64,000 nucleotides of DNA from positions 28,033-92,032 of the forward strand of contig DATABS010000006.1 in NCBI GenBank assembly GCA_036259475.1, given 5' to 3'. Source of the DNA: ZC4RG17 sp036259475 (GTDB lineage: Bacteria; Actinomycetota; Acidimicrobiia; Spongiisociales; ZC4RG35). Below are positions 48,889 to 56,529 of this stretch, one piece after another (positions within the stretch are counted from its first letter, which is position 1; each line of letters opens with the position of its first letter). Position numbers and translations under genes: made by a program. A model generated the notes under the pieces. It was not told the origin of the DNA, did no database searches, and saw nothing but the letters and a program-made list of their open reading frames with translations.

Positions 48889-50085
48889 GTGAGTGAAGGC
48901 GCGATCGCCTGGGTTCTGATCAGTTCCGCCCTGGTGTTGTTCATGACACCCGGCCTGGCCCTCTTCTATGGCGGCATGGTGCGGGCCAAGAACGTCCTCA
49001 ACATGCTGATGAAGAACTTCTTCACCATCGCCATCGTCACGGTGGTGTGGTCGATCGTCGGCTACTCCCTCGCCTTCGGAACGGACATCGGAGGGATCGT
49101 CGGGGGTCTCGACTTCATCGGGCTGAAAGGGGTGGAGGGTGACGCTCTCCTTTTCATGGTGTTCCAGATGATGTTCGCCATCATCACACCCGCTCTCATC
49201 TCGGGAGCGGTGGCCGAACGGATGAAATTCTCGGCGTGGGTACTGTTCACGACCCTCTGGGCCGCCTTCATCTACCCCGTCATCGCCCACTGGGCGTTCG
49301 CCCCCGACGGTTGGCTATTCGCCTGGGGCGTGCGTGACTTCGCCGGCGGGCTCGTGGTCCACATCAACGCCGGTATCGCCGCCTTGGCGCTGGTCCAGGC
49401 CCTCGGACCCCGCAAGGGATTCGGGGTGGCGCAGATGCGTCCCCACTCGCTCCCGCTCACTCTCCTGGGAACGGGAATCCTCTGGCTGGGATGGTTCGGC
49501 TTCAATGCCGGATCGGCGCTCGCCGCCGACGGGATCGCCATCAACGCCTTCGTGACCACTCAAATCGCGGCGGCAGCAGCCACCATGACTTGGGTCGTGG
49601 CGGAATGGCGCAAGACCGGCAAGCCGAGCCTGCTCGGGGCGGCCTGCGGTGCCGTGGCCGGTTTGGTGGCGATCACCCCCGCCGCCGGCTTCGTCTCCCC
49701 CCTTCCCGCCATGGTCATCGGAGGCGCGGCCGGCGTCATCTGCTTTGCGGCCGTCAACCTCAAGACACGGCTGGGTTACGACGACTCGCTCGACGTCGTG
49801 GGCGTGCATCTGGTCGGCGGAATAGTCGGCTCCGTCCTGCTGGGCGTATTCGCCCAGAACTCGGTCAATGAAGCGGTTCCGGACGGACTCCTGTTCGGTG
49901 GTGCCGCCTTCTTTGCCAAGCAGGTGGTGGCGGTGCTCGCCGTCATGGCCACCAGCTATGTGGCGTCGTTCGTTCTCGCCCGCATCGTGGGCCGGCTCGT
50001 CGGTCTCCGCGTCGACGAGACCCAAGAGGACGAAGGTCTCGACATCTCCCTCCACCACGAGCGAGGCTACGCCCTCGTCGAGTGA
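48889..50085 (+). CDS. amtB: ammonium transporter (Amt family)
   Basis: A 398-residue transporter with about 11 helices. The twin-His pore is conserved: PVIAHWAFAP (~132) and DVVGVHLVGGIVG (~305). SEGAIAWVLISSALVLFMT and GGMVRAKNVLNMLMKNF match the family start. AAGGAGG precedes GTG 48889. A 7-bp hairpin (48845-48866) lies just before the Shine-Dalgarno site. No glnK/PII gene follows, which is unusual for amtB. Confidence 0.9.
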   Translation: MSEGAIAWVLISSALVLFMTPGLALFYGGMVRAKNVLNMLMKNFFTIAIVTVVWSIVGYSLAFGTDIGGIVGGLDFIGLKGVEGDALLFMVFQMMFAIITPALISGAVAERMKFSAWVLFTTLWAAFIYPVIAHWAFAPDGWLFAWGVRDFAGGLVVHINAGIAALALVQALGPRKGFGVAQMRPHSLPLTLLGTGILWLGWFGFNAGSALAADGIAINAFVTTQIAAAAATMTWVVAEWRKTGKPSLLGAACGAVAGLVAITPAAGFVSPLPAMVIGGAAGVICFAAVNLKTRLGYDDSLDVVGVHLVGGIVGSVLLGVFAQNSVNEAVPDGLLFGGAAFFAKQVVAVLAVMATSYVASFVLARIVGRLVGLRVDETQEDEGLDISLHHERGYALVE

Positions 50086-50106
50086 GCAGAGTGAGCCTGG
50101 AACGGG

Positions 50107-50598
50107 TCAGTTCTTGAAGACGGCCCGTTCCCCCTCCCCCGGCTTCCAGATGGTGATCCTCAGGCGGTTGTCCTCGAGCTCGACTGAGGAGGCGCTGGCG
50201 ATGTCGCCCACGTAGAAAGGGTCGAACTCGTCCCCTCGGAGATCGAGTCCCTGGTCGCGGAAGAGCTCGTCGGTGAAACGGTGATGGAACTCCTTGTCCT
50301 GCAAGTTCACCACCGACCCCCACAGCTTGGCATCGCCTTCACCGACATAAGGGTCGGTCGTGGCGGTGTGGACGCAGAAGCGCGGGTCTCGATCCAGGTC
50401 GCGGAACTTCGTCGTGCCGGGCATGCCGACCAACACGAGCTGATCCTCGAAGATGTTCGGCTCGATCGGGCTGATCCGTGGCGATCCGTCGGAGCGGATC
50501 GTGGCCAACAGGCACAGCTTGGCGGTGGCGGCGTGGCGGCGGCGGAAGATCTCTGAGATGCGGGGAGCTTCAGTGGCGAACTGGGTCCAGTCGATCAT
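50107..50598 (-). CDS. pyridoxamine 5'-phosphate oxidase-like (split-barrel flavin) protein
   Basis: A 163-residue split-barrel protein: IFRRRHAATAKLCLLATIRS, SPRISPIEPNIFEDQLVLVG, FRDLDRDPRFCVHTATTDP. A C-terminal extension (FDPFYVGDIASASSVELEDN) is shared by a group of actinobacterial relatives. FMN or F420 binding cannot be told apart here. ATG 50598 lies 7 bases after TAACGT, a leaderless start that decides against a longer frame. Confidence 0.8.
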   Translation of the reverse strand: MIDWTQFATEAPRISEIFRRRHAATAKLCLLATIRSDGSPRISPIEPNIFEDQLVLVGMPGTTKFRDLDRDPRFCVHTATTDPYVGEGDAKLWGSVVNLQDKEFHHRFTDELFRDQGLDLRGDEFDPFYVGDIASASSVELEDNRLRITIWKPGEGERAVFKN

Positions 50599-50605
50599 CT
50601 TTTTG

Positions 50606-50611
50606 ACGTTA
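50606..50611 (-). promoter_or_regulatory. -10 box, leaderless start of PPOX-like gene
   Basis: Minus-strand TAACGT lies 7 bases upstream of the ATG at 50598. Confidence 0.5.
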
Positions 50612-50956
50612 CCCAGCGGCAGTGCCCGCTTCACCGAAGAGGAGCAAGAGGATCGTGTTCACCACGATCGCGGCGGCGACTATCCCCGCCAGTCGAGTCT
50701 GCCCGGCGGCCGCCAGGGCCCACGCCGACAGCAGCAGTAGGCCGCTTCCGACGAGCATCCGAAAGTTCTGGGGAAGGGGGTTGTCCGCCTTGGGAGCCAC
50801 CACGAAGGCCCAGGCCACCATCAGCAGCACCGGAGCGGCCACCGCCAGGCCGAGCTTGGCCGGTGTGCCGGAGGGGGTGTGATAACCCCAATAGGCCAGG
50901 GAGACCAACCCCACCACCTCGAGGAGGAATCGGATAGCCAGGTTCGCGGTGGACAT
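50609..50956 (-). CDS. YrdB family (DUF2568) membrane protein
   Basis: A 115-residue protein with four hydrophobic helices and the family opening NLAIRFLLEVVGLVSLAYWG, plus FVVAPKADNPLPQNFRMLV. YrdB proteins are uncharacterised membrane proteins. It starts at ATG 50956, 20 bases after the scramblase-like gene on the same strand. Confidence 0.8.
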   Translation of the reverse strand: MSTANLAIRFLLEVVGLVSLAYWGYHTPSGTPAKLGLAVAAPVLLMVAWAFVVAPKADNPLPQNFRMLVGSGLLLLSAWALAAAGQTRLAGIVAAAIVVNTILLLLFGEAGTAAG

Positions 50957-50976
50957 GGGATTGGGCAGAAAGGTCC

Positions 50977-51570
50977 TCAGTAGTCCTTCTGCTTCATGAC
51001 CAGATCGATCGCCAGGGAGGCCGCCAGGGCCAAGCTGCGTAGCGGATCGGTCACCCCGGATTCGAGGTTGACGACGTAGGTGTCGGCGTCGGTGAACACC
51101 TCGGTGGCGAGGCCGCGCCATTTCTTGGTCACCTGGGCGACTTCCGTGCCGGATGCATCGAAAATGGCGAAATCGCGTGCCCGCCAGTTCTCCGCTCGGA
51201 CTTCTCCCATCTCCGAACCGGACGTGTCGGTAAGCGTGAAGCGGGCCTTGCCGAGCCGGATGCGTTTGGAGATCGTTCCGAGCTGCATGCCATCGGGCCG
51301 GGCGACCCTCAATGTCATGGAGAACCACGGCTTGTGGAACACCAGAACGGGCATCCCGGCGGCGTCGAGGACATTGAGCGTGACGGGCAAGGCCACATCC
51401 AGGTCGCTGCCCAGGCGAGCGAGGAAAGCCAGGGGGGACTGCTTTTCCTGCTCCATCGCACCGATCTGCGCTCCCGTTTCGTCGAAGATCCGGTACTGGT
51501 TGCGCATCTCGAAGAACTTACGGCGCTGTTCGACGACGAGAGTGGAAGCCTGCAGTAGAGGAGTGCTCAT
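50977..51570 (-). CDS. LURP-one/phospholipid scramblase-like protein
   Basis: A 197-residue Tubby-like beta-barrel protein: EMRNQYRIFDETGAQIGAME, LVFHKPWFSMTLRVARPDG, IRLGKARFTLTDTSGSEMGE, NWRARDFAIFDASGTEVAQV and a C-terminal hydrophobic helix RSLALAASLAIDLVM. This is the bacterial LOR/scramblase-related group, of unknown role. ATG 51570 follows TACCGT by 9 bases. Probably cotranscribed with the YrdB gene. Confidence 0.8.
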   Translation of the reverse strand: MSTPLLQASTLVVEQRRKFFEMRNQYRIFDETGAQIGAMEQEKQSPLAFLARLGSDLDVALPVTLNVLDAAGMPVLVFHKPWFSMTLRVARPDGMQLGTISKRIRLGKARFTLTDTSGSEMGEVRAENWRARDFAIFDASGTEVAQVTKKWRGLATEVFTDADTYVVNLESGVTDPLRSLALAASLAIDLVMKQKDY

Positions 51571-51614
51571 GAGATCGTCACGGTAACCGCACACCGGCCC
51601 TCCCGCGGGCTCCC

Positions 51615-51620
51615 TAATCT
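51615..51620 (+). promoter_or_regulatory. -10 box, leaderless start of DUF1801 gene
   Basis: TAATCT lies 7 bases before the ATG at 51628; it is too close to the alternative GTG at 51622. Confidence 0.5.
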
Positions 51621-51627
51621 CGTGTCG

Positions 51628-52056
51628 ATGGCTCGATCACCCGCCGAGGAGTTCCTGGCCGGCATGCCCTCCGAGCGGCGCCCGATGGCCCAAGCCGTTC
51701 ACGAAACGATCACCGCCGCCGCTCCGCACTTCGAGCCTTGGTTGTGGCAGGGAAAGATGTGGGGCGGGACCGACCAGACAATCCTCGCCTACGGCGCCTA
51801 CGACTACGTCAATCGCAGCGGCGACGAGGTCCGCTGGTATCTGATCGGTCTCGCCAACCAGAAGGCATACGTGAGCCTGTACGTCAACGCCGTTCGAGAC
51901 GGACGCTACCTGGGACAGGTGTACGCCGACCGGCTCGGTCAGGTGAAGGTCGGCTCGGCGTCGGTCAGCTTCCGAAAGCTCGAGGACCTAGATCTGGACG
52001 TGGTGGCCGAGATGGTGAAAGACGCCGCCGCCAATCCGCCCGGCAATCTGGTCTAG
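51628..52056 (+). CDS. DUF1801-like protein
   Basis: A 142-residue protein of the YdhG/DUF1801 type: EFLAGMPSERRPMAQAVHET, WLWQGKMWGGTDQTILAYGA, RWYLIGLANQKAYVSLYVNA, SFRKLEDLDLDVVAEMVKDA. Such proteins have the iron chaperone-like (frataxin-resembling) fold and no known enzyme activity. The leaderless box fixes the start at ATG 51628. Confidence 0.75.
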   Translation: MARSPAEEFLAGMPSERRPMAQAVHETITAAAPHFEPWLWQGKMWGGTDQTILAYGAYDYVNRSGDEVRWYLIGLANQKAYVSLYVNAVRDGRYLGQVYADRLGQVKVGSASVSFRKLEDLDLDVVAEMVKDAAANPPGNLV

Positions 52057-52107
52057 CCGGAGGACACTGAGCCGAACACGTGGGTCACCTGTGCCGGTCC
52101 CCTTCGC

Positions 52108-52156
52108 AACTGGCGTGCAGTATTCCGTCGTGCCGACGGAGAATCGCACGCCAGTT
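52108..52156. terminator. long hairpin between convergent genes, related to the 7566 hairpin
   Basis: Arms of 22 bases (52108-52129, 52135-52156) with four mismatches and a 5-base loop. The core TATTCCGTC-N5-GACGGA matches the hairpin at 7566. It separates convergent genes. Confidence 0.6.
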
Positions 52157-52174
52157 CGATCCGGGCGCTACCTC

Positions 52175-52687
52175 TCAGACGAACAGCTGCACATCGGCCG
52201 AGGCGGCGTAGTCGAGGAAGGCGGCCGCCCCCGCGATGTCGCAGCCAGGAATCAAATCGGACTCCTCCACTCCCATCACTCCCATCGTGGTGGAGCAGGC
52301 GAAGAAGCGGACGCCCAGGCCCTGCGCCATCTCGATGAATTCCTCGACGTCTGGCATCTTGGCGTCGCTCATCCACTTGCGCATCACCTTGGTGGCGGCG
52401 GCCGTGGCTCCCGGTACCGCGCCAAGCAGGTTGGGGAGCTGCACCGGACCCGAGGGATTGGCGAGTGACGCCACCTTCAGCTTGCGGAACCGCTTTTCGT
52501 GGATCACGTCGAGACCGTAGAAGGTGAAGTAGATGCCGGCCTCCCAGCCGAGGCTGGCGGCGGTCGACGCCAGGATCAGCGGCGGGTAGGCCTGATCGAG
52601 GGTTCCCTTGGATGCGACGAGGGCGAGCCGCTTGCGACGCGGCTCGGATTCGGCGGCCGGATCCAACTGGAGGGCTTCTGCGGTCAT
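52175..52687 (-). CDS. DsrE/DsrF/DrsH-like sulfur relay protein
   Basis: A 170-residue DsrE-family protein: LALVASKGTLDQAYPPLILA, IYFTFYGLDVIHEKRFRKLK, VRFFACSTTMGVMGVEESD. The Cys in FFACSTT is in the position of the persulfide-carrying Cys. It overlaps the TusA gene by 4 bases. With TusA and cysteine synthase it suggests a sulfur-carrier relay (inference). Confidence 0.85.
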   Translation of the reverse strand: MTAEALQLDPAAESEPRRKRLALVASKGTLDQAYPPLILASTAASLGWEAGIYFTFYGLDVIHEKRFRKLKVASLANPSGPVQLPNLLGAVPGATAAATKVMRKWMSDAKMPDVEEFIEMAQGLGVRFFACSTTMGVMGVEESDLIPGCDIAGAAAFLDYAASADVQLFV

Positions 52688-52941
52688 GCCGCACCGCCTT
52701 TCTGCAGCCAGAACGTCTGGGTCCCGTCGGCTTGTTCGGTGGCGATGAGCGTGTCGCCTCGCTGACGGGCGAGGGCTGGAATGTCTTCCAGGGCGCCGGG
52801 GTCGGTCGTGATCAGCTTCAGCACGTCGCCGGAGGCGAGGCGGCTGAGGACGACACCGGCCTTGTATACGGGCAGGGGGCAGAGGAGCCCCCGGCAGTCG
52901 AGCGTCTCGGTGATTTCTACGTCGGTGGCGGGCTGGGTCAT
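52684..52941 (-). CDS. tusA: TusA-family sulfur carrier
   Basis: An 85-residue TusA protein with DCRGLLCPLPVYKAGVVLSR; the CxxxxCPxPV motif holds the active Cys. It ends FWLQKGGAA. TusA carries sulfur as a persulfide to tRNA thiolation, molybdenum cofactor or Fe-S assembly. It lies 12 bases after the cysteine synthase gene and overlaps the DsrE-like gene, so all three share one mRNA and the leader attenuator. Confidence 0.9.
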   Translation of the reverse strand: MTQPATDVEITETLDCRGLLCPLPVYKAGVVLSRLASGDVLKLITTDPGALEDIPALARQRGDTLIATEQADGTQTFWLQKGGAA

Positions 52942-52953
52942 GTCGCTCCTTTC

Positions 52954-53940
52954 TCAGAAGGCCGGTAGGCCTTCATCGCCGAGCAGCTCGGCGAAATAGC
53001 TCGTGTACTTGTGGCCGCCGTCGGGCGAGACGCCCACGGCGATGCCGGAGCGGTCGACCGCGAACCGGGCGGCGGCGTGAACGATGGCGCCGGTGGAAGG
53101 CCCCACGATCAACCCCTCCTCCCGGAACAGGCGCTTGGTGGTGGCGTAGGCCGGCTCGTCGTCGACCCGGACCACATGGTCGACGACTGACCGGTCGAGG
53201 ATCCCCGGCTCCTTGGCCTCGGCGAAGCTCTTCAGGCCGGGGAGCCGGTGACCAGGTTGCGGCTCGATCGCCACGACCTCGATTGTCGGATCCCGCTCCT
53301 TCAGGTATCGGCCGACGCCGGTGATGGTGCCGCAGGTACCGAATCCGGCGAGGAAATAGCGGATCTGCCCGTCGGTCTGGCGCCAGATCTCAGGTCCGGT
53401 CGTCTCGTAGTGGGCCCTGACGTTGTGGCGGCTCTCGTATTGGTTGGTCATCACGTACCGGGAGCCGCCTTCGCTGGCGGCCAGCGACCGGGCGAGGGCG
53501 ATGGCTCCGTCCCGGGGGTTGTCCACCGGGCAGAGATCGTCGGGCGTCTCCCACACCTCGGCGCCGAGCATCCGCAGCAGCACCTTTTTCTCCTCGGGAA
53601 CTCCGTCGGGGATGGTGACGGTCAGGCGGCTACCGGACAGGGCGGCGAGGGCAGCCAGGGCGATGGCGGTGTTGCCGGAAGACGCCTCCACGATCTCCTT
53701 GCCGTCGAGTTGGCCGGCGTCGGCCAGCGCATCGAGCATGTAGGCGGCGGCCCGATCCTTGATCGAGCCGAACGGGTTGAGCCACTCCAGCTTGAGATAC
53801 AGGTCGAGGCGGCCGACGTCGGAGCGGGACAGCCGCACGAGCGGTGTGGGGTTGTCGACGTCGGGCAAGAGATCACGGATGTCGTCGTAGCGGCGTAGAT
53901 CCCGGTCGGTGGCGAGACCGGGCGGGGAATGGACGGTCAT
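52954..53940 (-). CDS. cysM: PLP-dependent cysteine synthase family protein
   Basis: A 328-residue fold-type II PLP enzyme: NPTPLVRLSRSDVGRLDLYL, PLP Lys in GSIKDRAA (~62), SSGNTAIALAALAALSG, GFGTCGTITGVGRYLKERDP and SPDGGHKYTSYF at the C-terminus. It would make cysteine from an activated serine (O-acetyl- or O-phosphoserine) and sulfide or a sulfur carrier protein. CysM of mycobacteria uses a carrier; TusA in this operon may be an analogue (inference). AAAGGAAG precedes ATG 53940. Expression is governed by the polycysteine leader upstream. Confidence 0.9.
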   Translation of the reverse strand: MTVHSPPGLATDRDLRRYDDIRDLLPDVDNPTPLVRLSRSDVGRLDLYLKLEWLNPFGSIKDRAAAYMLDALADAGQLDGKEIVEASSGNTAIALAALAALSGSRLTVTIPDGVPEEKKVLLRMLGAEVWETPDDLCPVDNPRDGAIALARSLAASEGGSRYVMTNQYESRHNVRAHYETTGPEIWRQTDGQIRYFLAGFGTCGTITGVGRYLKERDPTIEVVAIEPQPGHRLPGLKSFAEAKEPGILDRSVVDHVVRVDDEPAYATTKRLFREEGLIVGPSTGAIVHAAARFAVDRSGIAVGVSPDGGHKYTSYFAELLGDEGLPAF

Positions 53941-53958
53941 GAACTTCCTTTGGGCATG

Positions 53959-53984
53959 AAAAAACCCGCATCGGGGGATGCGGG
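53959..53984 (-). terminator. intrinsic terminator (attenuator) before cysteine operon
   Basis: Minus strand: CCCGCATC/GATGCGGG stem (53984-53977, 53972-53965), CCCC loop, then six T (53964-53959), 18 bases before the start codon of the cysteine synthase gene. Confidence 0.9.
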
Positions 53985-54044
53985 CGGGGCGTTGGATCGT
54001 GTTGTCGTCTTAGTCGACAGAACTCATTACGCGCGCCTCCCGCA
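53979..54044 (-). promoter_or_regulatory. putative antiterminator pairing in cysteine leader
   Basis: TGCGGGAGG (54044-54036), which is codons 15-17 of the leader peptide, can pair with CCNCCCGCA (53987-53979), which overlaps the 5' arm of the terminator. The two structures exclude each other. Not tested by a folding program. Confidence 0.65.
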
Positions 54045-54086
54045 CGGTGTACAGATGCAACAGGCGGCGCAGCAACGAGCGTTCAT
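54027..54086 (-). CDS. polycysteine leader peptide of cysteine operon
   Basis: A 19-codon reading frame, MNARCCAACCICTPCGRRA, with six Cys. It starts at ATG 54086, 9 bases after a TACACT -10 box (54101-54096), so it is leaderless or nearly so, with a TTGCGG -35 at 54123-54118 (spacer 16). It ends TAA 54029-54027, 43 bases before the terminator stem. Ribosome stalling at Cys codons would free the antiterminator. Comparable polycysteine short frames act as cysteine-responsive attenuators in mycobacteria; here the genes and terminator are organised for the same logic. Confidence 0.85.
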   Translation of the reverse strand: MNARCCAACCICTPCGRRA

Positions 54087-54095
54087 TCTGTCGTC

Positions 54096-54123
54096 AGTGT
54101 ATCGCCGGGTCGGTCAGCCGCAA
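54096..54123 (-). promoter_or_regulatory. promoter of cysteine operon leader
   Basis: Minus strand -35 TTGCGG (54123-54118), 16-base spacer, -10 TACACT (54101-54096). Confidence 0.6.
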
Positions 54124-54169
54124 AGGGGGCCGACTCTGTGAGCACGATCTCGGCACCTCGGGACGTTCC

Positions 54170-54208
54170 GTGTGCCTCGATCCACAACCAGTGTGGATGT
54201 AGGCACAC
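54170..54208 (-). terminator. hairpin downstream of STAS gene
   Basis: An 8-bp outer stem GTGTGCCT/AGGCACAC and a 7-bp inner stem ATCCACA/TGTGGAT with a 5-base loop lie after the STAS gene (ends 54235) and before the cysteine promoter. No T-run. Confidence 0.55.
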
Positions 54209-54234
54209 TCAACCGGGAGGACTGAGCTGCCTGC

Positions 54235-54585
54235 CTAGCTGGCGGCCAGGGCGGTCTTCTCGTCGGGGTGGATCGTGATCGCCTCGTCGAGGCGGGTGAG
54301 GGTGAAAATCTGGCGGTAGTGGTCCGTGAGCCCGTAGGCCATCAGCTTCTGGCCCTGGCGCTGGGCCCGGATGAGGGTCGTGACCAGCAGGCCGATCCCG
54401 CTGCTGTTCATGTAATCGAGGCCGGTGAAGTTGAGGATCACCGTCTGGGCGCCATTGGCGCTGGCCTGGGAATAGGCCTCGGCCAGCGTCGACTCGGACG
54501 CTCCCGTCACCTCACCGTCGATATCGATCACGCTCACGGATCCGTCCACGTTGCGTACGTTCATGGGTGCTTGCACCTCCGCCAT
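54235..54585 (-). CDS. STAS-domain anti-sigma factor antagonist (RsbV-like)
   Basis: A 116-residue STAS protein: VSVIDIDGEVTGASESTLAE and the phosphorylation site YMNSSGIGLLVTTLI (Ser), then MAYGLTDHYRQIFTLTRLD. Unphosphorylated STAS antagonists bind an anti-sigma kinase and release sigma. GGGAGGC precedes ATG 54585. It is the last of a three-gene set with a phosphatase-kinase and a second STAS protein, 17 bases from it. Confidence 0.9.
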   Translation of the reverse strand: MAEVQAPMNVRNVDGSVSVIDIDGEVTGASESTLAEAYSQASANGAQTVILNFTGLDYMNSSGIGLLVTTLIRAQRQGQKLMAYGLTDHYRQIFTLTRLDEAITIHPDEKTALAAS

Positions 54586-54602
54586 CGCTTTGCCTCCCTG
54601 TT

Positions 54603-54959
54603 TCATCCCTGTGCCGCTCGCAGCGCCGACGCCCGATCGGGGAAGATCCCCATGAAGTCGGCCAGCCGTGTGATCTGGAATATTTCCCGGTAGTGGTCGC
54701 TCAAACCAAATGCCACCACATCGACGTCGGCGGTGCGGGCCCGGGCGAGAAGCGCCACGATCAGGGCGATCCCGGTCGAGTTGATGTATTCCACCCGTTC
54801 GAAGTCCAACACGAGCGTGTTGAGCCCGTCCCGGTCCAATTCGGAGTGGAGCGCTCCCAACCGGTCCCCGGCGGCCGCGTTGATGTCCCCGCTCAGCTCG
54901 AATGTCACCCGCCCGTCGCCATCCGGGCGAGTCGTCACTTCGAACTCATGCCCGATCAT
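54603..54959 (-). CDS. STAS-domain anti-sigma factor antagonist (RsbV-like)
   Basis: A 118-residue STAS protein similar to the next: VTFELSGDINAAAGDRLGA, phospho-site YINSTGIALIVALLA (Ser or Thr), VVAFGLSDHYREIFQITRLA. Both share SDHYRxIFxxTRL. It starts at ATG 54959, overlapping the end of the phosphatase gene by 14 bases. Two antagonists for one kinase/phosphatase suggest either redundant signalling or two sigma outputs. Confidence 0.9.
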   Translation of the reverse strand: MIGHEFEVTTRPDGDGRVTFELSGDINAAAGDRLGALHSELDRDGLNTLVLDFERVEYINSTGIALIVALLARARTADVDVVAFGLSDHYREIFQITRLADFMGIFPDRASALRAAQG

Positions 54960-56529
54960 GTCCGTCTCCTTCCAGATACATGACGAGCTCCACCTGGTGA
55001 AGCCCGTCGTCAGTGGTCTCATTCACCTCGTCGACCATGTTCTCGATGAGGAACAAGCCCCATCCCCGGGGGGACTGCTCCCCGGCAAGCTTGGCCTCCA
55101 GGTCGGGGGTGTCGGGGTCGAGGGAGTGATCGCCTGAACCTGACCCGCGGTCGACTACATGGACTCGCACGGCTCGGGAGTCGGTCTTGACCATCACGCC
55201 GACCGGTAGGGCGGGGTCATTGCGGTTGCCGTGCTCGATGGCGTTCATGGTCGCCTCGCCGACCGCCGTCTTGAGCCGCTGCAGCCGCACCTCGGACAAC
55301 CCGACGGGTGCGACCACCTGCTCGATGCGGTCGATGACTTCCCGCTCGTTGCCCTCGCGGCTTTCAATCTCGAACTCGGCCAGCACATTCTCGGCCATCA
55401 GCGTGGCGGCGGCTTCCTGGGCGGTGGAAGTCCGGCGGAGGACGACCAGGGTCACGTCGTCCTCTTGCTCCCAGTCGGACCCGGTGAAGTCAGCCAGTTC
55501 GCCCATCACCCGATCCACCAGGTTTTCGGCGTGTCCGTAGGCGCCCATGATCCCCATCAGACTCCCGAAGCCGAACATCTCGCCGCTCGGGGAGTGAGCT
55601 TCGACCACCCCGTCGGAGTGGATGAGGATCGCGTCACCGTGCGAGATCTTCGCCTCTTTGACTTCGTAGGACATCCCCGGCATCAGGCCGAGAGGCATGC
55701 CCGTCGCCCGCAACTCGTCCACACCCGTATCGGTGCGCACGTACGGCAGGTTGTGTCCGGCGTTGGCGTAACGGATGAGACCGGTGCTGGTGTCGATCAC
55801 GGCGTAGAAGCAGGTGACGAACATGTTGGGCGGGATGTCGACGTGGAGGTTCTCGTTGACCGCCTCCAGGACGCGGCCCGGATCGTCGAAGCGACGCGCC
55901 GCCGCCCGCAGCATCGTCCGGCAGGTGGCCATGACGATGGCGGCAGGCACACCCTTGTCGGTGACGTCTCCTTCCACCACTCCCAGACGACCGTCGCCCA
56001 GGTCGATGAAGTCGTAGAAGTCGCCTCCCACCTCACGGGCAGGCCGGTAGTAGGCCTTGACCGTCCATCCGCTGATCTGGGGCAGCTCTTTGGGCAGGAG
56101 CGTCTGTTGGATCAGCCGGGCAACACGCAGTTCCTGGGCGATGCGCTCTCGCTGCTGGGCCTCCAGTTCCTGCTCGCGAACCAGTTGGGCGACTCTCACG
56201 GCCGGAGCGGCCTGAGAGGCGAGGCTGTCGAGTAGCTTGCGATCGTCGGTCGAATAGTCCCGCTCTGACAGGCGCGGACCGAGGTTGAGGATTCCCACCA
56301 GCTCGCCCTGGGTGACGAGCGGCACGATCAGCTCCACGCCGCTCGCCTTCATCTCCTCGAGCGCCGCTGAATCGACCGCCAGCTTGTCCACCTCGACCGG
56401 ACGGGCCACGTCCTGGAGGTAGGCGAGCAACGGGTCGTCAGGGGCGATGTCGACGGGTTCGACGGTTCGAACCTCGACGGGGCGGTCCGCCTCACTCTCT
56501 GACTTCGGCTTCCGCCGCCACAGCGCCAT
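54946..56529 (-). CDS. GAF-SpoIIE phosphatase-RsbW kinase fusion
   Basis: A 527-residue fusion. A GAF-like region (~45-125) and coiled coil (~125-150) are followed by a PP2C/SpoIIE domain (VGGDFYDFIDLGDG, VVEGDVTDKGVPAAI, SDGVVEAHS, EDDVTLVVL) and an HATPase (TAVGEATMNAIEHG, VVDRGSGSG, GWGLFLIENMVDEV). The phosphatase would remove phosphate from STAS proteins, and the RsbW-like part would phosphorylate them and bind a sigma factor; having both in one chain forms an on/off switch. GAGGAG precedes ATG 56529. No sigma gene is adjacent. Confidence 0.9.
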   Translation of the reverse strand: MALWRRKPKSESEADRPVEVRTVEPVDIAPDDPLLAYLQDVARPVEVDKLAVDSAALEEMKASGVELIVPLVTQGELVGILNLGPRLSERDYSTDDRKLLDSLASQAAPAVRVAQLVREQELEAQQRERIAQELRVARLIQQTLLPKELPQISGWTVKAYYRPAREVGGDFYDFIDLGDGRLGVVEGDVTDKGVPAAIVMATCRTMLRAAARRFDDPGRVLEAVNENLHVDIPPNMFVTCFYAVIDTSTGLIRYANAGHNLPYVRTDTGVDELRATGMPLGLMPGMSYEVKEAKISHGDAILIHSDGVVEAHSPSGEMFGFGSLMGIMGAYGHAENLVDRVMGELADFTGSDWEQEDDVTLVVLRRTSTAQEAAATLMAENVLAEFEIESREGNEREVIDRIEQVVAPVGLSEVRLQRLKTAVGEATMNAIEHGNRNDPALPVGVMVKTDSRAVRVHVVDRGSGSGDHSLDPDTPDLEAKLAGEQSPRGWGLFLIENMVDEVNETTDDGLHQVELVMYLEGDGHDRA

